A DNA stretch of 64,000 nucleotides from CAZFJG01 sp964410915 (GTDB lineage Bacteria; Synergistota; Synergistia; Synergistales; JAFGMB01): NCBI GenBank assembly GCA_964410915.1, contig CAYPIU010000004.1, positions 1 to 64,000 on the forward strand, given 5' to 3'. Below are positions 16,077-26,219 of this stretch, in pieces. The translations under genes and the position numbers were made by a program. Each line of letters opens with the position of its first letter. Position 1 is the stretch's first letter. A model generated the notes under the pieces. The model saw only the letters and a program-made list of their open reading frames with translations. It made no database searches and was not told the origin of the DNA.

Positions 16077-18158
16077 CTAGTCCTTCTCTTCTTCTGCTGC
16101 TCTTGCAGCAACGATCTTTTTAATGATCTCGTCAGGAACATTTTCATAATGTGACTGTTCCATGGTGAAAGTACCACGGCCCGAAGTCATTGAACGCAAT
16201 ATTATGGCATATCTGAACATCTCTGCAAGAGGAGCCTGGGCTTTTACTACCTGGAGACTACCCTTACTGTCGATACCCATGATCTTGCCCCTTCGGCTGT
16301 TAAAATCACCCATTACATCACCGAGGTAATCTTCGGGTACAACCACTTCAACGTTCATTATTGGTTCAAGCAGAACGGGAGAGGCCTCAGCCATACCTTT
16401 CTTAAAGGCCATATGTGCTGCGATCTTGAAAGCCATTTCTGATGAGTCAACATCATGGTAAGATCCGAAGAAAAGCGAAGCTTTAAAATCAACACAAGGA
16501 TAACCGGCAAGAACACCGGTCTTGATAACCTCGTTGAGTCCCTTTTCAACTGCAGGAATGTAACCCTTTGGTATTGCTCCTCCGACGATCTTATCCTCAA
16601 ACTCAAATCCCTCTCCACGCTTTTTGGGACTGAACTCTATGTGGACATCGCCATACTGACCTCTACCACCTGATTGTTTCTTATGTTTCCCCTGAGCTTT
16701 AGCTGTTTTCCTTATAGTTTCTTTATAGGGGACCTGCGGGGTGCGGGTATCCAGTTCAACCCCGTATCTTTCCTTGATCCTGGAAAGAACGATATCAAGG
16801 TGAAGGTCTCCCATGCCTGAAAGGACATTGTCTCCGGTATCGACATTCTTCTCGAATTTAAGGGTCGGATCCTCTTCAAGCATTCGATGAAGTGCTGAAG
16901 AAAGTTTATCTTCATCTGCCCTGCTCTTTGCTTCGACAGCAACACTGTAAACAGGCTGAGGGAACTTGATGGGCGGAAAATGGAAAGTTGTACCTTTTAT
17001 GGCAAGTGTATCCCCTACGTGGGTACTGTGCAGTTTCGGAATTGCTATAATATCTCCAACAACTATATTCTTAAGGTCCTTTCCTTCCTTACCCAACATG
17101 CTCTTGAAGGAACTGACCCTTTCTTCTTCTTCCCTGTTCACATTATAAACAGGATTATCAGTTGTCGCACTTCCCGAATTGACCCGTATAAAACTGAGCT
17201 TCCCTACAAAGGGATCGACCATTATCTTGAAGCACAGAGCAGAAAAAGCACTGTCAGGATCGGGCGCTATATCAAGCTCTTCTTCTCCATCAAGTGCATG
17301 TCTGGGTTTACCTTCAAGTGGTGACGGGAAAAATTCTGTGAGTGTATCAAGGAACTGGGTCACTCCTACATTAAGAGTACTCGAACCTGGGATGATCGGA
17401 AAGATCCTTCTCTCGATGATGGCCTGCCGGAAAGTCTTGAAAAGATCATCTTCAGATATCTCTTCTCCTTCAAGATACATCATCATCAATTCATCATCAG
17501 CTTCAACTATTGTCTCAACAAGAGACTCTCTTGCATTTGAAGCAGCTTCAGCAACTTCTTCCGGGATATCTGAAGTTTCAAAATCACTGCTTCCATCTGC
17601 CTTGTAAACATATGCCCTGTTCCTTAAAAGATCTACCACACCTTTGAAAGCTTCTTCATGGCCTATGGGCAGAAAAAGGGGAATGGCCTTATCACTTAAC
17701 TCTTCCTGGATCTGGCCGACAGTTCTGTCGAAATCAGAGTTTTCCCTCCCTAATTTACTGACATAAAACATCAGAGGCGATTTGAATTCCTCCGCAAACT
17801 CCCATGCTTTCCCTGTCTGCACTTCTACTCCATGCAGCCCGCTTACTACGATCGCTGTTGAATCAGCTACACGCATGGATGAACGCATGTCTCCTATAAA
17901 ATCGGCATAACCAGGTGTGTCAAGTACATAAAGAACCTTATCATTTCTTTCCATGGTGACAAGCGAGTTATTGATAGAGATCTGGCGCTTCTGCTCTTCA
18001 CTGGTAAAATCTGATACCGTATTGCCTCCCTCTATGCTTCCCAGACGTGTTGTATCGCCGTTGTTGAAAAGCATAGCTTCGGTAAGTGATGTTTTCCCAG
18101 CACCTCCATGAGCAGTAATGGCAATGCTCCTAATATCTTCAGGTTTGTGCTTTCCCAT
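16077..18158 (-). CDS. EF-G2-like translation factor GTPase
   Basis: A 693-residue protein with the full five-domain elongation factor G layout. The GTPase motifs are altered: AHGGAGKTS (residues 16-24) in place of AHIDAGKTT, RQISI in place of RGITI, DTPGYADF in place of DTPGHVDF (Tyr replaces the catalytic His), and SKLGREN where NKxD is expected. Such changes mark the EF-G2-like group, whose role is unclear, and not the main translocase. Domains IV and V are intact (GGRGQYGDV, ESGAIP-like GGAIPKGY, and GRGTFTMEQSHYE). CAGGGAGGT precedes the ATG. It lies 118 nt after gatB and may be the last gene of that unit or have its own promoter. Confidence 0.88.
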   Translation of the reverse strand: MGKHKPEDIRSIAITAHGGAGKTSLTEAMLFNNGDTTRLGSIEGGNTVSDFTSEEQKRQISINNSLVTMERNDKVLYVLDTPGYADFIGDMRSSMRVADSTAIVVSGLHGVEVQTGKAWEFAEEFKSPLMFYVSKLGRENSDFDRTVGQIQEELSDKAIPLFLPIGHEEAFKGVVDLLRNRAYVYKADGSSDFETSDIPEEVAEAASNARESLVETIVEADDELMMMYLEGEEISEDDLFKTFRQAIIERRIFPIIPGSSTLNVGVTQFLDTLTEFFPSPLEGKPRHALDGEEELDIAPDPDSAFSALCFKIMVDPFVGKLSFIRVNSGSATTDNPVYNVNREEEERVSSFKSMLGKEGKDLKNIVVGDIIAIPKLHSTHVGDTLAIKGTTFHFPPIKFPQPVYSVAVEAKSRADEDKLSSALHRMLEEDPTLKFEKNVDTGDNVLSGMGDLHLDIVLSRIKERYGVELDTRTPQVPYKETIRKTAKAQGKHKKQSGGRGQYGDVHIEFSPKKRGEGFEFEDKIVGGAIPKGYIPAVEKGLNEVIKTGVLAGYPCVDFKASLFFGSYHDVDSSEMAFKIAAHMAFKKGMAEASPVLLEPIMNVEVVVPEDYLGDVMGDFNSRRGKIMGIDSKGSLQVVKAQAPLAEMFRYAIILRSMTSGRGTFTMEQSHYENVPDEIIKKIVAARAAEEEKD

Positions 18159-18276
18159 ACGCTACGTACCTCCCTGTAACCACCTTTTGAATAGTAGAAT
18201 GGCTCAAAATATATTGATCAAATACCCGTGAGGTCCCCCTGAGTTGAAATACCAGAGGATACCTTCTGTTTCGCTA

Positions 18277-19746
18277 CTACTGTTCTATCATGGAATGAAT
18301 CAGTTGTACAACTTCTCCAGGATCCGCCTGTCCCCTTGTCTCTCTCATGACGAGCCCCTGAAGAAACTTCAGTTTCTTGTCTTTCTTATCTTTTCCTGAC
18401 TTTATAGTATCTATGATCTCGGGATTATCTTCAACAATTTTTAATACAATTGCCCTCAGATCTTCTCCCCCTATGCCGCCAGTCTGGATCCCGGATTGTT
18501 CCAGTATTTTTCCCAGACTTTTATCGGTAGCTGCCAGAGCTTCAAAAACCTGTTTTGCGGCGGTATTTGAAAGTTTTTTTGAATCGATCATGCCTATGAC
18601 TTCAGCAAGATCAGATACCTTAACAGGGAATTCTTCCAGGCTTATTTTATTTTCGTGAAGGAATCTCAGGACTTCTGTCCGTACCCAATTGGCTGATCTT
18701 CTGGCTGATCCCCCTGCCTTTACACACTCCTCGAAGAAAGAGGCTATCCCCGCATTTTCGGTTAAAGTTAAAATGTCATCATCTGACAGATCATATTGTT
18801 CTTTGAATCTTTTTTCTTTATCCCATGGTAATTCCGGAATATCAGATTTCAAACCGTCTTCATAATCATCCGGAAGAATTAGAGGCGGCAGGTCAGGTTC
18901 CGGGAAATAACGGTAATCATGAGCTTCTTCCTTACTTCTTGAAGAAGCTGTAATTCCTTTCGAATCATCCCAATGGCGGGTTTCCATGACAACTTCCTCT
19001 TGTCTTGCAAGGAGACGGGATTGACGTTTGATCTCATATTCGAGACCTCGCTCCAGAGCCCTTAGAGAATTCATGTTCTTTATCTCTGTCCTGTTACCCC
19101 ATCTTCCATCTGAACATTTTACTGAAATATTAGCATCTACACGAAGTGAACCGTTCTCCATATCACCATCGGAGACACCCAGATACCTTACCAGCTGTCT
19201 GAGCCTTGTCGCGTATTTTCTTGCCTCCGCCGGTGACTTTAGATCAGGATCAGAAACTATCTCTGCCAGAGGCACACCTGCCCTGTTATAATCTACAAAA
19301 GAATAACGAGACCCCGAGAGGCGACCATCCTGCGCGCTGTGAACGAGTTTTCCGGCATCCTCCTCAAGATGCAGCCTGGTAATGCCTATTTTTCTGACAG
19401 ATCCATCATCCCCGGCAATTTCTATACTTCCGTGTTCGGCTATAGGCAGATCATACTGGGATATCTGGTAGGCCTTGGGAAGGTCCGGATAGAAATAGTT
19501 CTTTCTGTGAAAACGGGTTATATGATTAATTGTACAGTTCAGAGCCAGAGAAGTCCTTACTGCTGCTTCTACCACCCTGGCATTCAGGACTGGAAGTGTT
19601 CCTGGTAAACCCAGACATAGCGGACAGACATTGGTGTTTGGAACTGCACCGATATAATCTGTTGAACATGAGCAGAAAAGCTTGGTTTTCGTGTTCAGCT
19701 GAACATGTATCTCCAGACCTATAACTGGAGTGAATTCTTCCTTCAT
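18277..19746 (-). CDS. gatB: Aspartyl/glutamyl-tRNA amidotransferase subunit B
   Basis: The tRNA-binding kinase/transferase subunit of GatCAB, which converts Glu-tRNA(Gln) and/or Asp-tRNA(Asn) to the amidated form. The 489-residue length is normal. Visible are the N-terminal VIGLEIHVQL, CPLCLGLPGTLPVLN with the preceding Cys pair (CSCS), the HRKNYFYPDLPK segment and the YRYFPEPDLPP motif, and a helical C-terminal YqeY-like tail. The ATGA overlap with gatA (19743-19746) shows translational coupling. Presence of GatCAB implies that the organism makes at least one amide tRNA indirectly. Confidence 0.97.
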   Translation of the reverse strand: MKEEFTPVIGLEIHVQLNTKTKLFCSCSTDYIGAVPNTNVCPLCLGLPGTLPVLNARVVEAAVRTSLALNCTINHITRFHRKNYFYPDLPKAYQISQYDLPIAEHGSIEIAGDDGSVRKIGITRLHLEEDAGKLVHSAQDGRLSGSRYSFVDYNRAGVPLAEIVSDPDLKSPAEARKYATRLRQLVRYLGVSDGDMENGSLRVDANISVKCSDGRWGNRTEIKNMNSLRALERGLEYEIKRQSRLLARQEEVVMETRHWDDSKGITASSRSKEEAHDYRYFPEPDLPPLILPDDYEDGLKSDIPELPWDKEKRFKEQYDLSDDDILTLTENAGIASFFEECVKAGGSARRSANWVRTEVLRFLHENKISLEEFPVKVSDLAEVIGMIDSKKLSNTAAKQVFEALAATDKSLGKILEQSGIQTGGIGGEDLRAIVLKIVEDNPEIIDTIKSGKDKKDKKLKFLQGLVMRETRGQADPGEVVQLIHSMIEQ

Positions 19747-21215
19747 CTTTTTTCACCTCCATCCGCGATCTTAGCCGATCCAAACTCTTTTTCCAGGATA
19801 CTTCCCTGAGAAAGAAGCTGCATTTCTCCCCATTTGGGACCAACAAGCTGAACTCCCAGTGGCAATCCCTGAGATGAAAAACCTGTGTTTACAGATAATC
19901 CCGGCAATCCCGCAAGGTTTACCGGTAAAGTAAAGACATCTATCATATACATCTGGATAGGATCATCAATAAGTTCTCCGATCCGAAATGCCGGCGCGGG
20001 AGAATCCGGCATGATAATACTGTCAACCTGAGCAAATGCGGCGTTAAACTCCCTGGTAATAACCTGTCTGACCTTCTGTGCTGTAAGGTAGTAGGCATCA
20101 TAATATCCTGAACTCAATACATATGTACCGGTCAATATCCTCCTTTTGACCTCGTCCCCAAAACCGGCCTTTCGTGTCTTGAGGTACAGATTCAGAAGAT
20201 CATCGCTTGGCTCTGAATGTCCATATTTAACACCATCATACCTGGCAAGGTTTGAACTGGCTTCTGCTGGAGCAAGGATATAATAGGCACCAAGGCCCGA
20301 TGTCATAGTAACAGGCAGAGATACTTCTACTATCTCGGCACCAGCATCTTCAAGAGTTCTTAAAGTTTTATTCACAGCACCCTGGATATCAGGGGAAAGG
20401 TCATATTCGCTGAACTCTTTAACAAGACCTACTTTTCTGCCTTTCAGTGACTCTCTTTGAAGCGCAGAATTGAAAACAGGCCTCTGTCTTCTGCTGCAGG
20501 TCGAATCCTTCGGATCAATTGCAGAAAGCACCTGAAGAGATAATGCTATATCTTCCATCGTTCTTGCAAAAGGACCTATCTGATCAAGTGAAGATGCAAA
20601 TGCTATCAGCCCATAACGGCTTACCATTCCATACGTAGGCTTCAAACCGAAAGTCCCGCAGAAACCGGCAGGCAGTCTTATGGAACCGCCGGTATCGCTG
20701 CCAAGAGATAAAGGAACATATCCAGCAGCTACTCCCGCAGCACTTCCTCCTGAACTGCCTCCTGTAACCCTGTCTGTATCCCAAGGATTATGAGCGGGGC
20801 CAAAAGCAGAATGTTCACAGGAACTGCCCATTGCAAATTCATCCATGTTTGCCTTACCTATTATAGAAGCTCCCTCATTCTCTATGAGATCCACAACAGT
20901 CGCATTATATGGAGGTTTCCAGTCCTTGAGAATATTACTTGCGCAGCTCGTATTGATACCCTTTGTACACATATTATCTTTCACAAGTACGGGTACACCT
21001 GCAAGCATTCCAGGTTCCTCATTTCTCGCAATGGCTTCGTCCACACTGGCAGCCTGTACCATTGCTTCTTCTGAAGAAAACGCTGTCATTGCATTGAGGT
21101 CTTTTTCGAGAGATCCCGCCCTGTCAAGACTGGACCTAAGTACTTCAACCGCTGAAAAGTCCTTGTTTCTGATACCTCTGACTATTTCAGACGCGGAAAG
21201 TTCATACAGTTTCAT
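19743..21215 (-). CDS. gatA: Aspartyl/glutamyl-tRNA amidotransferase subunit A
   Basis: The glutaminase subunit of GatCAB and a member of the amidase-signature family. The 490-residue protein has the catalytic Lys in VLVKDNMC near residue 79, the signature GGSSGGSAAGVAAG near 152, and the catalytic Ser in SDTGGSIRLPAG near 177. It supplies ammonia through a channel to GatB. It overlaps gatC by 4 bp at its start and gatB by 4 bp at its end, so the three are translated as a coupled unit. Confidence 0.98.
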   Translation of the reverse strand: MKLYELSASEIVRGIRNKDFSAVEVLRSSLDRAGSLEKDLNAMTAFSSEEAMVQAASVDEAIARNEEPGMLAGVPVLVKDNMCTKGINTSCASNILKDWKPPYNATVVDLIENEGASIIGKANMDEFAMGSSCEHSAFGPAHNPWDTDRVTGGSSGGSAAGVAAGYVPLSLGSDTGGSIRLPAGFCGTFGLKPTYGMVSRYGLIAFASSLDQIGPFARTMEDIALSLQVLSAIDPKDSTCSRRQRPVFNSALQRESLKGRKVGLVKEFSEYDLSPDIQGAVNKTLRTLEDAGAEIVEVSLPVTMTSGLGAYYILAPAEASSNLARYDGVKYGHSEPSDDLLNLYLKTRKAGFGDEVKRRILTGTYVLSSGYYDAYYLTAQKVRQVITREFNAAFAQVDSIIMPDSPAPAFRIGELIDDPIQMYMIDVFTLPVNLAGLPGLSVNTGFSSQGLPLGVQLVGPKWGEMQLLSQGSILEKEFGSAKIADGGEKR

Positions 21216-21514
21216 ATCTTGTCCTCCTCACCCAGAATACTGGGGACACGGAAGAAATCGCCATCTGAATCCGGTGCCTGTCTTAATGCTTCATCACGAT
21301 TGCCCCAGGGTCTTACTTCATCTTCCCTGAGAGGGGTACCCTCGATACCCTCCATGACGAAAGGGTTTATACCTTCCAGATCAAGTTCCTGTAATCTGTT
21401 GAAATGCTCAAGAATACCATCGAAATGTTGTGCCATAGAACTGGCCTCTGTTTCGTCTATTTCCAGTCTGGCCAGCATGGCTACTCTTTTCACTACCTCT
21501 TCCGAGATCGCCAT
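21212..21514 (-). CDS. gatC: Aspartyl/glutamyl-tRNA amidotransferase subunit C
   Basis: Small structural subunit that holds GatA and GatB together. The 100 residues show the family pattern: VKRVAMLARLEIDE near the start, the LEHFNRLQELDLEGI helix, and the PLREDEVRPW region, ending in a short helix. It is the first gene of gatCAB, 73 nt downstream of ligA on the same strand. The spacer is short and has no clear terminator, so readthrough from ligA is likely. Confidence 0.96.
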   Translation of the reverse strand: MAISEEVVKRVAMLARLEIDETEASSMAQHFDGILEHFNRLQELDLEGINPFVMEGIEGTPLREDEVRPWGNRDEALRQAPDSDGDFFRVPSILGEEDKI

Positions 21515-21587
21515 TAATAAAACCTCCCCTGCAGATCTGCAACTCTTTCTTATTACAATATTGTCCTACTTTCAAGTTCAGGTAATT

Positions 21588-23633
21588 CTAATGCCTGTTT
21601 GCAAGTTCCGACCCGTCAATATAAGGCGTTATCATTTCGAGAAATGCTTTCTCATCGATGATCCGAACACCCAGATCGGAAGCTTTCTTGTATTTGCTGC
21701 CAGGGTCAGACCCTGCAACGACAATTGAAGTCCTTCTACTTATACTTGATGATGTTTTCCCACCGAGTTGCTTTACAACATCCTCAGCATCCTTTCTGCT
21801 GAAGGAATCCAGTTCTCCTGTAAACACTATTCTCATATCCTGGAAGATCTTATCTGCAACCGCCTCATACGGGGTATTTTCAGATCTCATTTTAACTCCA
21901 GCATCGGAAAGCTTCTCAAGGACTCGAAGGTTGGTTGCATCATTAAAATAGGCATTTATGGACACAGCGATCTTATCCCCTATACCTTCAAGCTTTGACA
22001 GGGATTCAGCAGATGCGTTTTCAAGATCCTTAATATTTGAAAAATATCCTGCCAGGGTTTCTGCAACTTTTGATCCGACAAATCTTATCCCGAGAGCCGT
22101 AACGAGATTCTCCAGGGAGCATTCTCTGGATTTTTCTATAGCCCTCAGAAGATTATCTGCAGATTTTTCCCCCATTCGCTCCAGGTCCAGAAGCTGTGCT
22201 TTATCGAGATAATATATATCTGCAATGTCAGTTACCATTTCCTTTTCTATAAGTTTTTCTATTATTTTTTCTCCAAGTCCCCTGATATCCATAGCCTGAC
22301 GGGAAGCAAAGTGAATGAGCCCCTCCCTCAGCTGAGCCGGACAGGATGCATTTACACATCTTACTGCAACTTCTCCGGGAAGCCTGACAACACCAGACCC
22401 GCATTCCGGACATTTGTCCGGCATCCTGAAGGGCTTTTCATCTCCACTGCGTCTCTCTTTATCAACCTTGATTATCTCAGGAATGATCTCTCCCGCTTTT
22501 CTGACCCAGGCCATGTCGCCTATCCGGATATCCTTGCGTTTGACTTCATCTTCATTATGGAGACTTGCCCTTCTGACTATGGTACCGGAAAGATGGACCG
22601 GATCAAGAATAGCAGTTGGGGTAAGAGCACCCGTTCTCCCAACGGAAATGACAATATCCTTTACTCTTGAAAGTTTTTCTTCCGGTGGGTACTTGAACGC
22701 GATGGCCCATTTAGGTGATTTTGCTGTATTACCAAGTTTTTTCCATAAGGAACGATCGTTCACTTTTACAACTACTCCATCTGTTACATATGAAAGTTCA
22801 TGCCGTTTATCCCGCCACTCCTCTATAAAAGCCAATACCTCTTCCGGGCCATGACAGATACGGTTCTGCTGTTGGGTAGGGAAACCGGTCTCTCTTAACC
22901 ACTTGAGAATCTGTCCCTGTGTCTTCAAGCCGGAATTTCCCGGGTCAAGCATGTAATAAACAAAAAGGGCAAGAGGCCTTGATGATGTAACAGATGGATC
23001 AAGCTGTCTAAGGCTTCCCGCTGAGGCGTTGCGGGGATTTGCAAATAAAGGTTCACCGGCTTCTTCCCTGCGCCGGTTGAGTTCTGCAAAATGTTCCTTG
23101 TTCATATATACTTCGCCTCGAACTTCAAGATCCCCTTTTACGGAACTGCGTAGACTCAGTGGTAAAGACCTTACTGTCTTGAGATTACGGGTTACATTTT
23201 CGCCGATCCTCCCGTTACCGCGGGTCGCTCCACGGATAAAAAGACCATCTTTATAAAGCAAAGACACTGCAAGGCCATCGATCTTGAGTTCGCATACATA
23301 ATCTATTTCCTTATCGCCGAGAGACTGGGATACCCTTGAAAAGAACGATTTAAGTTCATCTATGCCCAGGGCATTATCGAGACTGAGCATTGGTTCAGAA
23401 TGCTCGATCTTTTCAAAAGCATCAAGAGGCTGACCTCCAACGCGCGCGGCAGGAGAATCGCTTGTTGAAAACTCAGGATATTCTTTTTCGAGCTCTTTCA
23501 GTTCATGCATCATATGATCGTACTCTGAATCATCTATCGAAGGATCATCCAGAACATAATATCGATAATTATGATCCTCAATATCTTTTTTTAGACGATC
23601 TATTCTTTCTTTAGCCTCTTGGATCCCTGACAA
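21588..23633 (-). CDS. ligA: NAD-dependent DNA ligase
   Basis: Seals nicks in replication and repair with NAD as cofactor. The protein shows the Ia domain, the adenylation core with the nucleophile in CELKIDGLAVS, the RGEVYM motif, an OB fold, a four-Cys zinc finger (CPECGSG and CVNASC), tandem helix-hairpin-helix motifs, and a C-terminal BRCT domain (FTGELDSFSRKDAEDVVKQLGG). I chose TTG at 23633 because GGGAGGTG lies 8 nt before it, giving 681 residues, close to the usual 670; an ATG at 23696 would overlap lysS by 38 bp. It is transcribed with lysS and gatCAB. Confidence 0.96.
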   Translation of the reverse strand: MSGIQEAKERIDRLKKDIEDHNYRYYVLDDPSIDDSEYDHMMHELKELEKEYPEFSTSDSPAARVGGQPLDAFEKIEHSEPMLSLDNALGIDELKSFFSRVSQSLGDKEIDYVCELKIDGLAVSLLYKDGLFIRGATRGNGRIGENVTRNLKTVRSLPLSLRSSVKGDLEVRGEVYMNKEHFAELNRRREEAGEPLFANPRNASAGSLRQLDPSVTSSRPLALFVYYMLDPGNSGLKTQGQILKWLRETGFPTQQQNRICHGPEEVLAFIEEWRDKRHELSYVTDGVVVKVNDRSLWKKLGNTAKSPKWAIAFKYPPEEKLSRVKDIVISVGRTGALTPTAILDPVHLSGTIVRRASLHNEDEVKRKDIRIGDMAWVRKAGEIIPEIIKVDKERRSGDEKPFRMPDKCPECGSGVVRLPGEVAVRCVNASCPAQLREGLIHFASRQAMDIRGLGEKIIEKLIEKEMVTDIADIYYLDKAQLLDLERMGEKSADNLLRAIEKSRECSLENLVTALGIRFVGSKVAETLAGYFSNIKDLENASAESLSKLEGIGDKIAVSINAYFNDATNLRVLEKLSDAGVKMRSENTPYEAVADKIFQDMRIVFTGELDSFSRKDAEDVVKQLGGKTSSSISRRTSIVVAGSDPGSKYKKASDLGVRIIDEKAFLEMITPYIDGSELANRH

Positions 23634-23658
23634 TGGAACCACACCTCCCGGAGACAGT

Positions 23659-25173
23659 TCAGGATCTTGGCTTAAGTGTCGGGAAAAGGATAACATCCCT
23701 GATTGATCTGGAATCAGTAAGGAACATCACAAGCCTGTCTATTCCTATACCAAGACCACCTGTTGGGGGAAGCCCGTATTCAAGGGCTGTTATATAATCA
23801 TTGTCAAAAGCATGGGCTTCTTCATCACCCTGTTCTTTTTTCTTTTTCTGGTCCTCAAAGCGGCTCTTCTGATCCAGTGGATCATTAAGCTCACTGAATG
23901 CATTGGCAATTTCCGAACCATTTATAAAAAGTTCAAAACGCTTTGTAAAATCAGGATTTTCAGGATCCCTTTTAGCCAGTGGAGATATCTCCGTCGGGTA
24001 GCCAAGTACGAAAGTCGGCTGGATCAGTTTATCCTCCACAAATTCCTCGAAAAATTCTGCAAGAAGGGCAAACCTGTTTTCGTCTCCGTTAACATCCAGA
24101 CCAGCCTTCTTAGCTATATCCCTTGCCTCTTCATCACTCTGGATATTATCCAGATCATAAGAAGTATGCTGGCGAACAGCCTCAACCATGGTTATCCGTT
24201 TAAATGGAGGGTTAAAATTGAGATCAACTCCCTGATATTCAACTTTTCTTTTTCCAACCGCATCCGCAGAAGCGACAAGGATCTCCTCTGTCAGATCCAT
24301 CATATCCTCATAATTGGCATATCCCCAATAAACTTCCATTGAAGTAAATTCGGGGTTATGCATCAGATCAATACCCTCGTTCCGGAAGTTTTTCCCTATC
24401 TCGTAGACCCTTCCAAACATACCGACGATGAGACGCTTCAAATAAAGCTCCGTAGCTATTCTCATATACATCTCACTGCCAAGTGCATTGTGATATGTCT
24501 GAAATGGTTTTGCATTAGCACCCCCGGCGATAAGGGACAGGATCGGTGTTTCGACCTCAAGCGTACCGTGACTTTCCAGTACATCTCTGAAAGCCTTTAT
24601 GATCCTTGCCCTTTTTATGAAAACATCCCTTACGTCCGGATTGGCAATGGTATCAACATATCTTTGTCTGTACCGGGTTTCAACATCCTTAAGACCATGC
24701 CATTTTTCCGGTAAGGGCCTAAGGGCTTTGGAAAGAAGAAGACATTCCTTGACAAATATTGTAAGTTCACCCCGTCTTGTACAGAAAGGATGTCCCTTTA
24801 TTCCTATAATATCTCCTGTATCGATCCACTTCTTAACAAAGGAATAGTTTTCTTCTCCCATTGCATTGAACTGAAAATAAAGCTGGATCTGATCGCCTTC
24901 ATCAGCGAGATTTGCAAATGTAGCCTTACCATGCTTTCTAAGGGTCATTACCCTTCCGGCAGTTACAAGCATTACACTTTCATCACCCTGATCAGCCTCA
25001 AGATGAGAAAAGTTCTCTCTTACATAGGCTACGGTATGTTTACGATCCCATTTTTCTATAACAAAAGGGTTATAACCCTCCTCTTCCTTGAGCCTTGCTA
25101 GCTTATCCATACGCTGCTTGAGAATTTCCTCCTCTGGCAGCGCTATTGTTTCTTTCTGGGAATTCTGGGACAT
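23659..25173 (-). CDS. lysS: Lysyl-tRNA synthetase (class II)
   Basis: Charges tRNA-Lys. The 504 residues contain the N-terminal OB fold anticodon-binding domain (about 70-160) and the class II catalytic core: motif 1 ending LEVETPIL, motif 2 with FRNEGIDLMHNPEFT, and motif 3 GLGIGIDRLVM near the end. The start ATG overlaps the stop of the upstream dus gene (TAATG), and AAGGAG sits just before it, so coupling is clear. The C terminus stops 25 nt before the chosen ligA start. Confidence 0.98.
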   Translation of the reverse strand: MSQNSQKETIALPEEEILKQRMDKLARLKEEEGYNPFVIEKWDRKHTVAYVRENFSHLEADQGDESVMLVTAGRVMTLRKHGKATFANLADEGDQIQLYFQFNAMGEENYSFVKKWIDTGDIIGIKGHPFCTRRGELTIFVKECLLLSKALRPLPEKWHGLKDVETRYRQRYVDTIANPDVRDVFIKRARIIKAFRDVLESHGTLEVETPILSLIAGGANAKPFQTYHNALGSEMYMRIATELYLKRLIVGMFGRVYEIGKNFRNEGIDLMHNPEFTSMEVYWGYANYEDMMDLTEEILVASADAVGKRKVEYQGVDLNFNPPFKRITMVEAVRQHTSYDLDNIQSDEEARDIAKKAGLDVNGDENRFALLAEFFEEFVEDKLIQPTFVLGYPTEISPLAKRDPENPDFTKRFELFINGSEIANAFSELNDPLDQKSRFEDQKKKKEQGDEEAHAFDNDYITALEYGLPPTGGLGIGIDRLVMFLTDSRSIRDVILFPTLKPRS

Positions 25174-26219
25174 TAAAGATTTCTCCTTTCGAAATATAAA
25201 AATGAATTCTGCAGAAGTGTTTTCAGCTCATTCCAGCCATGAATACCTGATGAAGCCTGTCTGAAACCGGAAATTCCAGGAATACCCTTGAACATTCCGG
25301 ACATAACTCTTCTGACAATTATCTCGGCAAATCTATCGTTATAATAATGTTCTATTTCATCTCCAAGATCTGTCAGGAAATTAACCTGAAGATCTATTGA
25401 CGGATCGATATAAGCGTCGGGAACCTTATAACCAAGCTGACGAAGTGCTTTGGGAAAAATAAACGGATCTCTCATTGCTCCTCTGGCAATAACAACACCT
25501 GTACAGCCGTGGTCAAGAAAATAGACAACATCCCGGGGATGGAATATATCTCCGCTTGCAGTTATCATGGATCTGAAATGACTTGCTGCTTCAGTTATTA
25601 CAAGGCGATCGGATGTTCCATCGTATCTCTGTGCAGGAGTCCTGCCATGAATGGCAATATTGGAAGCCCCGGCATTAATAAGACCTTCACAGAATCTGAA
25701 GGTATTCAGGGGATGATCTGGAGAACACTTGCGGATCTTGACCCAGACAGGCAAACCTGTTTCCCTGAGCTGATCTACCATTTCAAATGCAAGGTCAGGA
25801 TTGCCAAGAAGCCTTGCTCCAGCACCTTTTTTCTGGACTTTAGGCATCGGGCAGGCCATATTTATACCGATTGCTGAGAAACCACCTCTTTCAAGTGCAA
25901 CGTCAACACCCTCCAGAAGAGTTTTTACATCTCCAGCAAAGAGCTGTAATACAAGAGGCATGTCATCGGCAGTTGTGTCAAGCATCCTTGTCGTCTTGTC
26001 CATGCCTCGCTGAAGCCCGGCACAGCTGATCATTTCCGTATGTACAAGCCCGGCCCCGAGTTTCAGAAAAAATCTGCGCAAAGGAAAATTCGTTATGCCC
26101 GCAAGAGGTGCAAGCCAGACCGGGTTCCATGCATTTACACCACCTGTATAAGCTTCCGGTCCTTTTCTACGCTTTATTATAGTGCCGGAACCTGAAGCTT
26201 GATCAATGGTTTCTCTCAT
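25173..26219 (-). CDS. tRNA-dihydrouridine synthase
   Basis: Flavoenzyme that reduces uridines in the tRNA D-loop. The 348-residue TIM-barrel protein opens with LAPLAGITNFPLRR, has the catalytic Cys in NMACPMPKVQKKGAGARL, the FMN-binding KIRKC and IHGRTPAQRYDG segments, and GDIFHPRD with GVVIARGAM near residue 240. It fits the DusB-like branch but the exact subfamily is not certain. It overlaps coaX by 17 bp upstream and lysS by 1 bp downstream within a tight translation-related operon. Confidence 0.92.
   Translation of the reverse strand: MRETIDQASGSGTIIKRRKGPEAYTGGVNAWNPVWLAPLAGITNFPLRRFFLKLGAGLVHTEMISCAGLQRGMDKTTRMLDTTADDMPLVLQLFAGDVKTLLEGVDVALERGGFSAIGINMACPMPKVQKKGAGARLLGNPDLAFEMVDQLRETGLPVWVKIRKCSPDHPLNTFRFCEGLINAGASNIAIHGRTPAQRYDGTSDRLVITEAASHFRSMITASGDIFHPRDVVYFLDHGCTGVVIARGAMRDPFIFPKALRQLGYKVPDAYIDPSIDLQVNFLTDLGDEIEHYYNDRFAEIIVRRVMSGMFKGIPGISGFRQASSGIHGWNELKTLLQNSFLYFERRNL

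Noticed and set aside
23812..24342. 176-codon open frame on the plus strand
   Set aside because: It is antisense to lysS, which is complete and certain; the translation is low-complexity and without motif.
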